DNA of 64,000 nucleotides from the NCBI GenBank assembly GCA_025345505.1, contig JANVCC010000048.1, positions 790,901-854,900 of the forward strand, given 5' to 3'. This DNA comes from Todiramphus chloris collaris (Eukaryota; Chordata; Aves; Coraciiformes; Alcedinidae). Position 1 is the stretch's first letter; the number at the start of each line of letters is the position of its first letter. Shown here one piece after another: positions 39,301-50,400 of the stretch. Below the pieces are notes generated by a model. The model saw only the letters and a list, made by a program, of their open reading frames with translations. It was not told the origin of the DNA and did not search any database. The position numbers and the translations under genes were made by a program.

Positions 39301-41057
39301 GATTACCTCTCTAATGGTGGCACATGGACTTCTATTGTGAAAATCAGACAAAGCAGGCAAATGACACCAAACTATGTAAGATAAATACCATAAGCAGCCG
39401 TAATAGAACAATCACAAGCAATTTTAGAAATGAAGAGCACTAAAAGGAAAGGGCTACGTCGCAGGATGCACACAGGGAAAATGCAAAACTGCGCATCATT
39501 TTCAGTCCTGTTATCTCTCATAATATGTTTGCTCTTGAGTTCCCAAAACACATTCTCTACATTGGAAAAGAAAAAAAAAAAGATAACAAAATATGGTTCC
39601 ACAATATGGTTGAAGAATAATAAAATTTTAAGGGGATGGACTTAAAAAAAAAGAAGAAAGAAAAATATTATCATTTTTTGGCAATAATTTCCAGTTTATT
39701 GTGTAATATTTCTGGGAAAGCCCCACACCTCTGCGTTGTAATATCTCCCCAGGTAACTTTATTCATTGATTTTTGCAGTTTCACAAGCAAGAGGAGACAC
39801 AGTCCTGTATTTGCTTCAGTAATTGACCGGAAGAGAGGCAAGCAGTTAGTGAAATATATTTATTTATGCACTATTCCTCAATCTTATGTCTGCTCTTTCC
39901 TATTTTTCTCCTTTTGCTCATTGCACAGTAGAGTTAACCTAGGAAGTCTGCATCATCAAGAGCTTCTCTGAACCACAATGCATCACTAATATTGACACTG
40001 CCTGTGTCTCTGGGTCATAAGGGCTCTGCAGAACTAGCCATCCGATACTCCACGCTACATTTGAAGAGATAATATTGTTCCTCTTGAAGGTTATGCTGCT
40101 GCCAAGCCACCTTCCAGGGAGGATGGGAAAGGGGAGGTGGTAGGTGGCATCTTAACTGCTGATTTACAAGCAGATTACTGAGGAGTTATCACATTGTATG
40201 AAGGAATTTGTAAGCTCTGTAGTATAGCAAACTTCTGATTCTGCTGATAACTCTGACACGGGAAGTTACTGTCTTTAAAAACGTTCAGTAAACGCCGGGT
40301 TGCTACGCACACATTTTCAACAATACAGGTAGGACTTCATGTTTACTTTTCTGCTTTTTAATATCTAACCCCTGTTTTATCTGCTTATGTAGACTACATT
40401 TTTGCTGTCCATCCACATCACATTTGACCGCAGAGGTTAGAAGGACCTCCGTATTTGACCTCCGTAATTCCTGGCGTACTTGAAAGTGAAAAATTTTAAA
40501 TCAGAAGCAATCGGTACGAACCCAGGAGCCAGTCCCACGGTGCCTTTGTCCAAGGCCAGTTACTACACCAAGTACAATGTAATGCAAGCAAAGTGGCATT
40601 TTCATACACTGACTGAGTCCACAGTGAAGGACTGGGAAGTCTTCTGCTGGGATTTTTATGATTGTATTCTTGACTTTAGAATAATAAACTTGTGGCTCAC
40701 AACAGAACTCTCTCCTTCTTACATAAAAACACATATATGTATATTTTTAAGCCTTCATGAAAGAAGTCTGCTTAAGGGACAACTACCATGATCTCTCTGT
40801 TGCTTAAAGTGAAGATGAAACATTTGTGGAAGGTGATTGCCATTCCCTTTAGCTGTTCCCGAATGAAGAGGCTCTGCCCACCTTATTATCTGAAATAACT
40901 GTGAAATCCATGCATATCTAGTACAGCTCTTACCAATTAGGGAAATTATTCAGATGACCTGATGACCTGACTTAGATGATACTCAAGACTCTGATGCTCT
41001 CTGTCCAAACTAGCAATAAGTGCATGCAGTAAAAAATGTGGGCAGCACGTGGCAGAA

Positions 41058-41340
41058 ATCATAGAATCACATAATTGTTCTAGTTGGAAGAGACCTTTAA
41101 GATTATCAGGTCCAACCATTAACCCAACACTGCCAGGTCATCGCTAAACCACGTCCCTCAGCACCACATCTACCCATTTTTTAAATATGGTGACTTCATC
41201 AACTCCCTGGGCATCCTGATCCAGAGCTAGGCAACCCCTTCTGTGAAGAAATTTTTCCTAATATCCAATCTAAACCTTCCCTGGTACAACCTGTGGCCGT
41301 TTTCGCTCGTCCCATCACTTGTTACATGGGAGAACAGATT
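41058..41340 (-). mobile_element. CR1 LINE fragment A of a head-to-tail pair
   Basis: On the plus strand it begins with the inverted tail atcatagaatcac, then ttggaagagacctttaagat and gtccaaccattaaccc, and runs to gggagaacagatt. This is the reverse complement of a CR1 3' end truncated at about 280 bp. It is in the same orientation as the ADARB2 transcript. Confidence 0.93.
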
Positions 41341-41655
41341 GTAGAATCAGAGAATCAGAGAACGTTAGGGGTTGGAAGGGACCTCTGGAGATGATGGAGT
41401 CCAACCCCCCTGCCAGAGCAGGGTCACCCAGGGCAGCCCACACAGGAACAGAGCCGGGGGGGGCTGGAAAGTCTCCAGAGCAGGAGACTCCACAGCCTCT
41501 CTGGGCAGCCTGGGCCAGGCTCTGGCACTCTCACAGTGAGGAAGTTTTTCCTTATTCAGAGGTGGAACTTGCTGTGTTTCCCCTTGCTACCATTGCCTCT
41601 CATCCTATCCCAGGGCACCACGGCAAAGAAACTGGCCCCTTCTGCTTGACACCCA
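41341..41655 (-). mobile_element. CR1 LINE fragment B, abutting fragment A
   Basis: A second inverted CR1 tail starts directly at gtagaatcagagaatcagag, followed by gggttggaagggacctctgg and agtccaacccccctgcc. It runs to about the cttgacacccaag stretch. Its internal sequence (cagcctctctgggcagcctgggccaggctc) marks it as a different CR1 subfamily from the neighbour. Confidence 0.92.
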
Positions 41656-42228
41656 AGATCCACCCCCATGGATCTCAGTACCTGCATCCCTGAATCAGGA
41701 CCAGTCTATAACTTAGTCTTAGGCACAGGAGAACTCCAAATGATGGCAACAGGCACAATTTTCCACAGAGAGCCAGGGGGTTTGATACTGTGAGGGGTCT
41801 GGAAGCAGGTACTCACTGTCACCTCAGAGGCAGGATCCCTGGGGTGTCTCACACTGTGCAACCAAAGCTCTGGGGCCTCAAGCTGCTGCCTGAGGAGGGT
41901 TTTGACCAACACGTTCATAACTGAACATGCTTCAATACACCGAATCCGGGGCTGGGATTCATTGTACAAGACTGTCTCAGTGGCTGAAAGCCATACGTCG
42001 GGGACCATCACCATCAGCTCTCTCTGCAGACGCTGGGGAGAGGTATGTGCCTGCAGAATGGAGCTGCACTGTCTCTGCATACAAGGAGGTCCCCAGGAAT
42101 CGCATGCTCCTGCTAGAGGTAGATTTGCAAGTACCTGTGCCTGGTGATTGTCTACCTTGACATCCTTGCGTAGTGCGGATGGAAGGATTACAGATCAGGG
42201 GCAGGCACGATGTCTGTAACACCAGGAA

Positions 42229-42246
42229 AGGCAGGCAGGCAGGCAG
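42229..42246. repeat. (GGCA)n microsatellite
   Basis: About four copies of ggca (aaggcaggcaggcaggcag). Confidence 0.8.
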
Positions 42247-43196
42247 TGAGCTGGGGATGATTATTCACCGTCCCGTGCAATCCAGCCTTTAGAGACAGCA
42301 GGTTTGAAGCAATAAAAAGCTGCGTTTTTTGACAATACGCTAAATTGCTCCCTGTTCCTGGCTGCTGTTGAGATCAGAAGTATCAGGGGGATCCAGAGAG
42401 GACTAGACAGGTCTGTTGATGTCTAAGAAATAAGATGATTCCGTTGCAAACTCTAGTCTCAAGTAAATGTTTTGCTGGGTGCTAGAAAGATATACCGAGG
42501 GAGGACCCCCATTTAAAAGTCCTTTTTCTCACCGATCACTAACAGCAAATGTTGAAGACATTGTACAGAGCTGAACTTCCTACTTCTAATCCCGTGTGAC
42601 ATTCCTTACATTCTTAGCTGCAACTGGCTTCTGGGAATATATAGGATGGTCCTTTTCTTGCATGTTCAAGGTAAGGTCTTCCTTGGACACTGGTGATTAC
42701 TTAGCCCAAAATTCCATTAAAAAGGTGCATAGCACCTTTAAAACACATTTCTAGTGTTAGTTCATGGATTGTAAACCACAGTAACAGAATCCATAAGCTA
42801 ATAATCACCAGTTGAAAATGCACGTACAGTTAACCTGGTGTGGCTGCCTTTGTAAAGAACGACTAAAGGGATGTGGAAAAGGCCTTGTATCTGCTTCAGC
42901 TAGTGGGACTCTGCACAGCCTGGGAAGGGACACTGTCCCAGGATGCTTGGTGAGCAGAATACAGAGATAAACAAATCACTTTGCTACCCAACCAGCATTC
43001 TCCTAGGCTCCTGATAAACTGTTAACACAGAAGAAAGTTTTTCTGCTTCTTCAGAGCAAATCACCAAAGCTGTTTAAAATGCCGAATGACTACACTGATA
43101 TGTGTTCTATAGACATAAGTGGGATTTATACTGCTATTATATTAGAAGTGAACACCAAAATCCAGTTGATTTTTAATTAATTCATCTTTCACTTTC

Positions 43197-43228
43197 TTTT
43201 TTTTTATTTTTTTTTTTTTTTTTTTTTT
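43197..43228. repeat. T-rich homopolymer tract
   Basis: About 31 T with a single A. It is poly(A) in transcript sense. No retroposed gene is recognised beside it. Confidence 0.9.
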
Positions 43229-44241
43229 GTCTTTTGTTTCTAAGATTCTAATAGTAACACCTAAAATGTGTTGTGTGCCAAGAAACAAATTGCTGCCTTA
43301 TGACTGGAGTGTGTGTTTGACCCAAGAGAGGACTAGGATGACTCCAAAACCAGTGAAATTTGCTATTTCTCTTTGAGATACTGTCGTTTACCCTCTCCAT
43401 GTGAGCTAGTTTAAAGCCCATGCAGGCACAAAACAGTCTTAGCATCACAGTAGCATTAAGGAAATGGTGTTACAGCTTTTGCTTCTACAAACTTCCTACA
43501 TTACCCAAAAATAACCGAGTGGCACATTTGGGAAACATTACGCAAGAGGTGCCGGCACAAGCGCATCGTGTGCGTAATATGTTTCCTGTGTGCTCTTCTA
43601 CCTCTTCCTGAAAATGTAGCCTTCCTGGGACCAATTTTGAAGGATTCTCAGGCTTTCTTTTTTTGCCTTTGCTAAGATATGTAAAAACCTGCCAGTCCCC
43701 GTGCAGCAGAATGATGTGATGTCCATGTGATACTCAGCAGCAGAAAATAGAGGGTTGTGTTCCTTCATTCCACCAACAGCTATTCCCCTTGGGGCTGTAC
43801 CCTGATCAAACCGAGGCAGGTTAGCAACACGTGGAAAAAAAACCCCATTCCTCCCACCCATTGGTTCTGACAGGGCAACATATAAGCATGTGTCTGGCTA
43901 GAAAAGGAACCCATCTGGTCGGTGATACTAAAAGTCAAGGAGATGCTCATTTGGATCAGACAGCTTCCCTTCCCTTTTTTAATGATTCAAGATGCGTTAC
44001 AGAGAGTAGAGCTGGATAACACCCCGTGACTGCTTCCCTAAACGGGAGGGCTTACTGAGGGTTATCCAGTCCTAACTGCACACTCCCAGACTTCTTGGTG
44101 TTTGAAGACTTCACAACTCCTTCAAACCCAGCAGCACTTTCCTTCAGGTCTTCAGTCACAGGTTCAGGGAGTGTCAGTGACTTTGCTCAGGTGTAAGGGC
44201 CCAAGAGAATCTTCTTTTAGTTTTGTTCTCTAGGACATATT

Positions 44242-44582
44242 ATAGAACCATAGAATAATTTTGGCTGGAAGAGACCTTTAAGATCATCAAGTCCAACCTT
44301 ACTCCCAGCCCTATCAAACCCACTAAACCCTGTCCCTCAGCACAACATCTACCCAGATCTTAAACCCCTCCGGGAATGGTGGCTCCACCAGCTCCCTGGG
44401 CAGCCCATTCCAGTGCCTGACAACCCTTTCTGGAGAGAAATGCTTCCTGAGATCCAGCCTGACCCTCCCCTGGGTCAGCTTCAGGCCATTGCCTCTTGTT
44501 CTGTCCCTTGTCCCCAGGGAGAACAGACCAATTCCCACCTCACTACACCTTCCCTTCAGGTAGGTGCAGAGGGCAAGAAGTA
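44242..44582 (-). mobile_element. CR1 LINE fragment in intron 2, near exon 2
   Basis: It starts with atagaaccatagaataatt and ttggctggaagagaccttta, then caagtccaacc and agctccctgggcagcccattccag. It ends near ttcccttcaggtaggtgcag. This is the reverse complement of about 340 bp of a CR1 3' end, lying about 500 bp from exon 2 and in transcript sense. Confidence 0.94.
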
Positions 44583-45080
44583 AAAGAGAAAAAAATAAGT
44601 AGGTGGCTCGATCCTGCAGTCTTTACTTTTGCTAAAGTGTTTTTGTAATCAAGGAAATAAAACCAGAGGGAAGACACAGCATCAAAACATCCTGGGGTTT
44701 AGGGACTGGGAGAAAAGCAAGTGAGCAAGACAAGGTAAGATAACCAGGAAAGGAAAAGGAGCTCCACAGTCCTGTAAACCTGAGCGTAAACATCTCCCTT
44801 TCAGAAGAATTTTTAATCTGTATTTGCGACATGCCTTTACAGCTCCCCCTTGCCAGGGTCTACACAGTGGAAAGCGGGAAGGTGAGCTGAGATCAAGCCC
44901 TTCTTCACTGGATATTGGAGAATGGGTTTGCACTCGGCATCGGGGAATTTTGCATTTTACACGAGCACTGGACTTATGGACTGCCAAAATGTGAAAATCC
45001 TCCTTTCCACAGCTGCCCCTACACCATGAAGCCTTCATCTTTAAACTTCATTATTCGTCTGTCTATAAAGAAAAGAGACT

Positions 45081-45086
45081 GCTTAC
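45081..45086 (-). promoter_or_regulatory. Splice donor of ADARB2 exon 2
   Basis: TTAA|gtaagc on the minus strand. The intron part matches the donor consensus well, while the exon side (AA rather than AG) is weaker. The phase (first base of Ser) fits the exon 3 acceptor exactly. Confidence 0.88.
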
Positions 45087-45173
45087 TTAAATTGTCTTCG
45101 TCCTCCATGGTGGCTGTGCCAGGACTCAGGTACTTGAAGGGCGCTATGAAGGTTGACAGTATGCTCACTTTTT
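45087..45173 (-). CDS. ADARB2: ADARB2 exon 2 (short in-frame exon)
   Basis: This 87-nt coding exon encodes 28 whole residues ([18 protein letters not shown], then an acidic MEDEDNL tail) between split codons at each end. The segment closely resembles the human ADARB2 region between the N-terminal Arg-rich R domain and the nuclear-localisation stretch. On the minus strand it is preceded by a strong pyrimidine tract ending TTCTTCTAG and followed by the donor gtaagc. It starts with AA (completing a Lys or Glu codon begun in exon 1) and ends with A, which joins GT of exon 3 to make Ser; exon 3 then continues TSSAEVKEN as in ADARB2. Both ends are phase 1 and the length is divisible by three, so skipping would keep the frame. 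The segment follows the basic R domain by homology. No known fold is visible and it is probably disordered. Confidence 0.93.
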
Positions 45174-45200
45174 CTAGAAGAAAACAGAAGAGAAAAGACA
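45174..45200 (-). promoter_or_regulatory. Splice acceptor of ADARB2 exon 2
   Basis: On the minus strand the sequence before 45173 is almost pure pyrimidine (ttttctcttctgttttcttctag). The AG is at 45175-45174. This is a strong acceptor, which makes the small exon easier to recognise. Confidence 0.88.
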
Positions 45201-48200
45201 TATAAAATCAGTGTTTTGTCAGTGCATTCTGATCGACTCCACACCACACTTTTTCTCGGGTGAAAACATCTCATCAAGTCTGTTTCTTTTTTTTTTTTTC
45301 TCTTTCTGACTTTACAGTCCCACCAAAATTCACAGAGCTGCAACACAGTTATTACAGCTGGCACGAGCGACGGCAGCGGCACGTCCCCCCGGTTCGTGTC
45401 CACGTAGTGCTCCCTGGCCACGGTGCCCAAGCATGGCAGACCTGGGAATGCTGGAAGCTTGAGCTGATCCATCTGAGAACGGGGAAGGAGAGTGACAGCG
45501 GAGGCGGTCAGCCCTAGGAGAAGGGGCATGGGAACTGCTCTAATGGATGAGCCCACCAGCTCACCTCCTCGTCTCCTCTCCCTGACAGAAGCTGAACCAG
45601 AAGTCTGAGAGGATGCTCAAGCATTGATGGCACAAGAGACCACGTATGTGTCTAATTCTTCTAGAAATTGTTGATTTGACTTTTGAAAAATCTTTATGAT
45701 GCGCACAGGAGGCTGTTATCCAAACAATGAGAATCCTATTTGCAGTCCTTCTTATTCACCTTCATATTAAGTGTAGCTCCTTCCACCTGCAGTTTCTGTT
45801 TTCCTGCAGATAGGAGATGGCTCTTCCAGAGCCTCCACCAGCCTCTGCCTTTGATGCCAGGGCAGATTCAGAACAAAGGAACCCGATACAGATTCATAGT
45901 AGCTCAAAATCTGGCTCAGGATTTATCTACAGGGAGAAGCTGCTGTTAACACAAACACTAGAAACGGGGATATACTGAAGATACATGTTTTATTTAGTTA
46001 ACTAATTTATTTAGTTTATTGTTCAGTTTGTTTAGGCCGAATTCCTGCTGACAAATAATGTGTACTTTGCTGAGGATCTACATCAATGGGGTGTCTATCT
46101 TAGGTAGCAGAACAAACAGAAACACACCTTATAAAGGTGATTCATAGCTTTGAAGGACTTAGATGCTTTCATAAAGTACTTCTCTGCTTAGAAAGCCTCA
46201 GTTAGTGGAAATGCTCTGAGTCCTGCACATTGTGAACAACATTGGGCTTTCATCTTGTATCAGAAGCATCAAAAAACAAACCAAGAATGTCTTCTTTCAA
46301 GTGACCCAGGAAAAATGCCTTCCATGGGGACTTACTTTATTGGTGAGAAAGTATTTCTCTTAATTTTCTTATATCACCTGGCTGCTTATCTACCACTAGA
46401 CTGGAAAGGCATGGCAGCTGAAGAGTTCTTCAACTTTTCCAGCAGCACAACTATTAGCTTTTTGGCCTGGTTCTTCCTACATTTGCCAATAATCCTTGCT
46501 CTTGTTAAAGACTGTTATCAGAAGCCATCAAAATGGCTGCAGATGTTTGCCCTTAGCTAGGGAACACTGCAGCTCAACTCTATTATGAAAAGGCACAGTA
46601 AAAGCTGACTGCTTTTTGTTAAGGAAATACAATAAGTGGAATAAAAGATTGCCTGAAGAAAACCTTTTTCCATCCTGAACCTTTCAGCCCAGACTAATAT
46701 ATAATTAGAGCACAAATTAGCCTCCTTGAATTGCACTTTCATTAAGAAATTGCGGTGATGTCAGGAACCAAAAGAATGAAGCTATTTCTGAACGCTTTGG
46801 CCAAAAGATTGTCCTCAGTGAGTACTTTGACACTTCTTGCTACGGCATTGCTCACGGAGAACCGTGGTGTGTTTGTATGACACCATCCCAGTGCCTGTAA
46901 GGCTGTTGGGTTGCCATCAGGATAAGGGCTGTTAGTCACTCCCCGCTTTCTCAGCCAACTTCTTTGATTCAAGCGAAAAGAGCGTAGGCTTTTGGGACCT
47001 AATCCAAAGGATTTGGTAAGGGGAACGCTTCGGATGATAGACACAGGATCAGGGCAGTCCTTGGCTTCGGCACCAGCAACGACTTTTGTGTCTGGATGCT
47101 GAGATGCCCTGAGTTGAAGTGTATTCTGCCCGTGCCTGAGTGCTGGTGGCTCTCAGACCTTGCAATCAGACACTGGATATCATACACAAACTTGAGTATT
47201 CTCACTCCTCACAAAGAGTTAATGCATTAACAAAGTGATGAGGACATGTGCTTTCCTGCTGAGGTTGCTGATGCCTACTCCTTGCCATCAATCAAAAAAG
47301 CAAAACCACATAGCTTTATACTATACTATTATTAAGTAGGGGAATATTTTATGATTTATCTTTCATCCCAAGTGATTTTGGGCAATCAATAGGTGAGATT
47401 TACAATGCGGATTTAAAATTTACCCGATTATTTTCCCTTTTGCCTTCAGGGACCCTTTAGCTATCTTAAGCTTCTGTTTTGTTTCCCACCTGTCCCCAGA
47501 GACCTTGTTGGTGCCTTTGCTTTGTGTGGCACAGAAGTGGGATGGCCTGTAAAATTTACTGCACTTTTGGAGCAGCAATGGTTGGGTCGGTGTCAACTAA
47601 AGTAAGGCAGGCCCTAATAACAGGATATCCTTCAATCAATACAGATGACAAAGATTATAATTTAATATTTCAATCCATTGGCTGAGCAACAGAAGATGTA
47701 GTGTGTGTCTGGGAGGAGGAGGAGGGCGTTGAGTGAGCGATGTAAGAACAGAAGAGCCATAGTATGCATGTAGCAGATGAATTATCGAGCCCATGGAGGA
47801 GGGGAAGATAGATGACAGGATAGTTAACTGTGGGTGTTTACAGGGAAATAATCTGGCTAGGTATAAAACTACAGGTACGCTTGTGCTCTTCCATCTTTTG
47901 TACGTTGTTGCATTATATCATATATATACCATAGGATACCACTTCAGCTTTATTGTCAGTGGTGAAAATCAGTGTTATATTTGTTTACCGTTTCAGAACA
48001 AGACTAGGAGAGCTGTGTATTCACACTTTACAGTTTCCATGTATTTTAATGTCCATCACAATTAGTCTTATTTCCAGCAGTCTGATGATATCTTGATGAG
48101 TACAAATAGAGTACATGGCTGGGTAGGAGAAAGCCATACAGAAAAACACTTGTAATGCCTCCTTTTCTCTCTTTTTTTCCTCTCACTCTCTTCTTCTTCT

Positions 48201-48686
48201 TCCCCCTTTCTTTTTTTTGTTTGTTTTTTCAAAAAGAAGTAATGACAGGTAGTCCAAAATTAGAGCAGCTATTTTTACTTTCTAATTGTAAATGTTCTCT
48301 GCGTTTGTCTGAGGAAACTAATTTTTGAGGCTAGGGGAGAGGGTCTAAAAGAAGAAAACAAGACACTTCAGAAACAATTTTCTTCAGAAAGGTAGAATAC
48401 ATAACCCTACACTTACGAGAACCAACACAAGGAGCTATGATTGCTTGCATTACAATTGTACTAAAAGCCCCCCGTGATACGAGGGAGTGATCTCACAACG
48501 GCCTGCGTGGACACAAAGGAAGCTGTATTTGGGATGGAAATTGGGAGGCAAAGAGCAGGTCCAGTGGGATTCATTTTTACCCACCCTGGAGCTCCAATGC
48601 AGGATGATAGCATCATATTTTGTAACGTGTTTACTGGAAAAATATCCTTCCAAGTGATGCCCAGTGGAACTCTGCTCCAGTACAGA

Positions 48687-49036
48687 GTGGGATGCATTAA
48701 GAGTAGTGTGCCCTGGTGAGGCCAAATCTGGAGTATTAAGTGTCCTGTTCTAGGCTCCCCAGTTCAAGAGTGACAGGGAACTACTGCAGAGAGTCCAAAC
48801 TGGAACAGAGGAAGTTCCACCTAAACATGAGAAAAAACTTCTTTCCTATGAGGGTGCCAGAGCCTGGACCAGGCTGCCCAGAGAGGCTGTGGAGTCTCCT
48901 GCTCTGGAGATGTTCAAAACCTGTCTGAATGTGTTCCTGTACAACCTGCTCTAGGCGAAACTGCTTTAGCAGAGGGGTTGGACGAGATGATCTCCAGAGG
49001 TCCCTTCCAACCCCTACCATTCTGTGATTCTGTGAT
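48687..49036 (+). mobile_element. CR1 LINE fragment with internal deletions
   Basis: CR1 sequence runs from gtgggatgcattaagag to the tail attctgtgattctgtgat. Compared with the family layout, two blocks are missing: one just after agtgtg (about 48708) and a larger one at about 48800, where the text jumps from gagagtccaa to ggaacagaggaagttccacc. Antisense to ADARB2. Confidence 0.92.
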
Positions 49037-49577
49037 AGTCTGCTCTGGTGGGACCTCACCTGGAGTACTGTGTCCAAGGCTGGAGTCCTCAGCACAAGGA
49101 CATGGTCCTATTCAGGTGGGTCCAGAGGAAGCCACAAAAATGATCAGAGGGCTGGAGGACACCTCCTGTGAAAATAGTCTGAGAGAGTTGGGGTTGTTCA
49201 GCCTGGAGAAGAGGAGGTTCTAGGGAGATCTGATGTGGTCTTTCAGTACTTAAAGGAAGCCTATAAGAAAGATGGGGGCAACCTTTTCAGCAGGGCCTGT
49301 TGTGACAGGACAAGGGGTAGTGGTTTTAAACTAAAGGAGGGCAGATTCAGACAAGATATAAAGAGGAAATTTATTACAATGAGGATTGTGAGACACTGGA
49401 ACAGTTTGGCCAGAGAAGTAGTCACTGCCCCATCCCTGAAAGCATTCAGGATCAGGCTGGATGGGGCTCTGAGGAACCTGCTCTAGTTGCAGATGTACCT
49501 GCTGAGTGCAGGAAGGTCGGACCAGATGACCTTGAAAAGTCCATTCCAACCAAAACCACTCTATGATTCTGTGACTC
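49037..49577 (+). mobile_element. CR1 LINE fragment abutting the previous one
   Basis: This is a separate insertion that begins mid-element with ctctggtgggacctcacctgg, directly after the preceding copy's tail. It runs through gagagagttggggttgttca and gtgagacactggaacagttt to a tail ctctatgattctgtgactct. It duplicates parts of the family already present in the left copy, so the two cannot be one element. Confidence 0.93.
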
Positions 49578-50164
49578 TACCCTAAGCACAAAAATGACCA
49601 TGTGTCCTGATGAGAAGCCCATTATAGGAAGAAACTTCACTCTTTGGGAGTGGAAAGGTATTTGCCTTGGGATGGAAAAGGATTTCCATTCATGCTTCTT
49701 AAGCACATATTTTCCAACAACAGCAAATAGTTAAAAAGTAATTATGAACGCTGTTTTGACAGTAGCCATATAAATCATTTAAACAAATACAAAAACCCCA
49801 GCCAAAATATGTTTTGTATGAAAACCAGAAAATTATTTAGTCCCAATGATTCAGCAAACCCTGTCATCTAAGGCAGCCAAGTTTCCACTAAAATCTGCTC
49901 TTTTTGTGAAGTTGCTCTTTCCCTGTGGATGCAGCCAGAAGACTGGTCACAGGTCCCTAAAAGATGCTTTTCATTGTGAAGGCAAGAATACACATACACA
50001 GCTATAAACTGCATTCATGCCCTTCATACCTATCAGTATTTAAAGGGCACCAGACAATACGGCTTGATCATCAGACGTACTGAAGTTCTTTTGCACTCAA
50101 TCACCTGAATAAAAGCAATGGGAATGGCAGGAGATCAACACTTTTAAAAATCAGGGCTTCTACA

Positions 50165-50400
50165 TGTTGGACAAATTGTTTAGCTTTAAGAAGAGCAGAC
50201 TGAGTGGGGTCAGAACAACAGTCTCCAAATACGTAAAAAGCTGCTGCATAGAAGAAAGGAGCAAACTGTGCATTAACACAACTAGAAGTAATGGACTTAA
50301 ATTGCACCAAGGAAAATTCACTTTAAACATTAAAAAAGCCTTCCTAAGGGTAAGGATAGTGCAGCTCTGGAATAGATTGTCTGGTAGGGAGGCTGAGGAG
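50165..50400 (+). mobile_element. Ancient, strongly diverged CR1-type LINE fragment
   Basis: The order of features matches a CR1 3' region at low identity: agaagagcagactgagtggg, a block like aacaacagtctccaaatacg, then acttaaattgcaccaaggaa, acattaaaaaagccttccta and gtgcagctctggaatagattg. No tail is recognisable. It is likely much older than its neighbours. Confidence 0.65.

Larger units (their letters stand above)
36182..45086 (-). other. ADARB2 intron between exons 2 and 3 (complete, 8,905 nt)
   Basis: This intron lies between the two recognised exons and both ends are seen. It contains a TTA-rich repeat near its 3' end (36322-36366), a T-rich tract at 43197-43228, and two clusters of minus-strand (transcript-sense) CR1 sequence at 41058-41655 and 44242-44582. 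No recognisable coding sequence lies inside. A 124-codon minus-strand frame at 41706-42080 is unrecognised. 36740-37250 is unique-looking sequence without repeats. Confidence 0.9.

Noticed and set aside
43197-43228. Poly(A) tail of a processed pseudogene (minus strand)
   Set aside because: No mRNA-like body or coding remnant was recognised next to the tract.
45083-45556. 157-codon minus-strand frame running through exon 2
   Set aside because: It uses a different frame from the ADARB2 exon and crosses the acceptor; no recognisable protein.
48160-48230. Candidate Arg/Lys-rich first exon of ADARB2 on the minus strand
   Set aside because: The pyrimidine-rich plus strand gives Lys/Arg codons in antisense, but the residue order does not match the R domain and no start codon or donor is in place.
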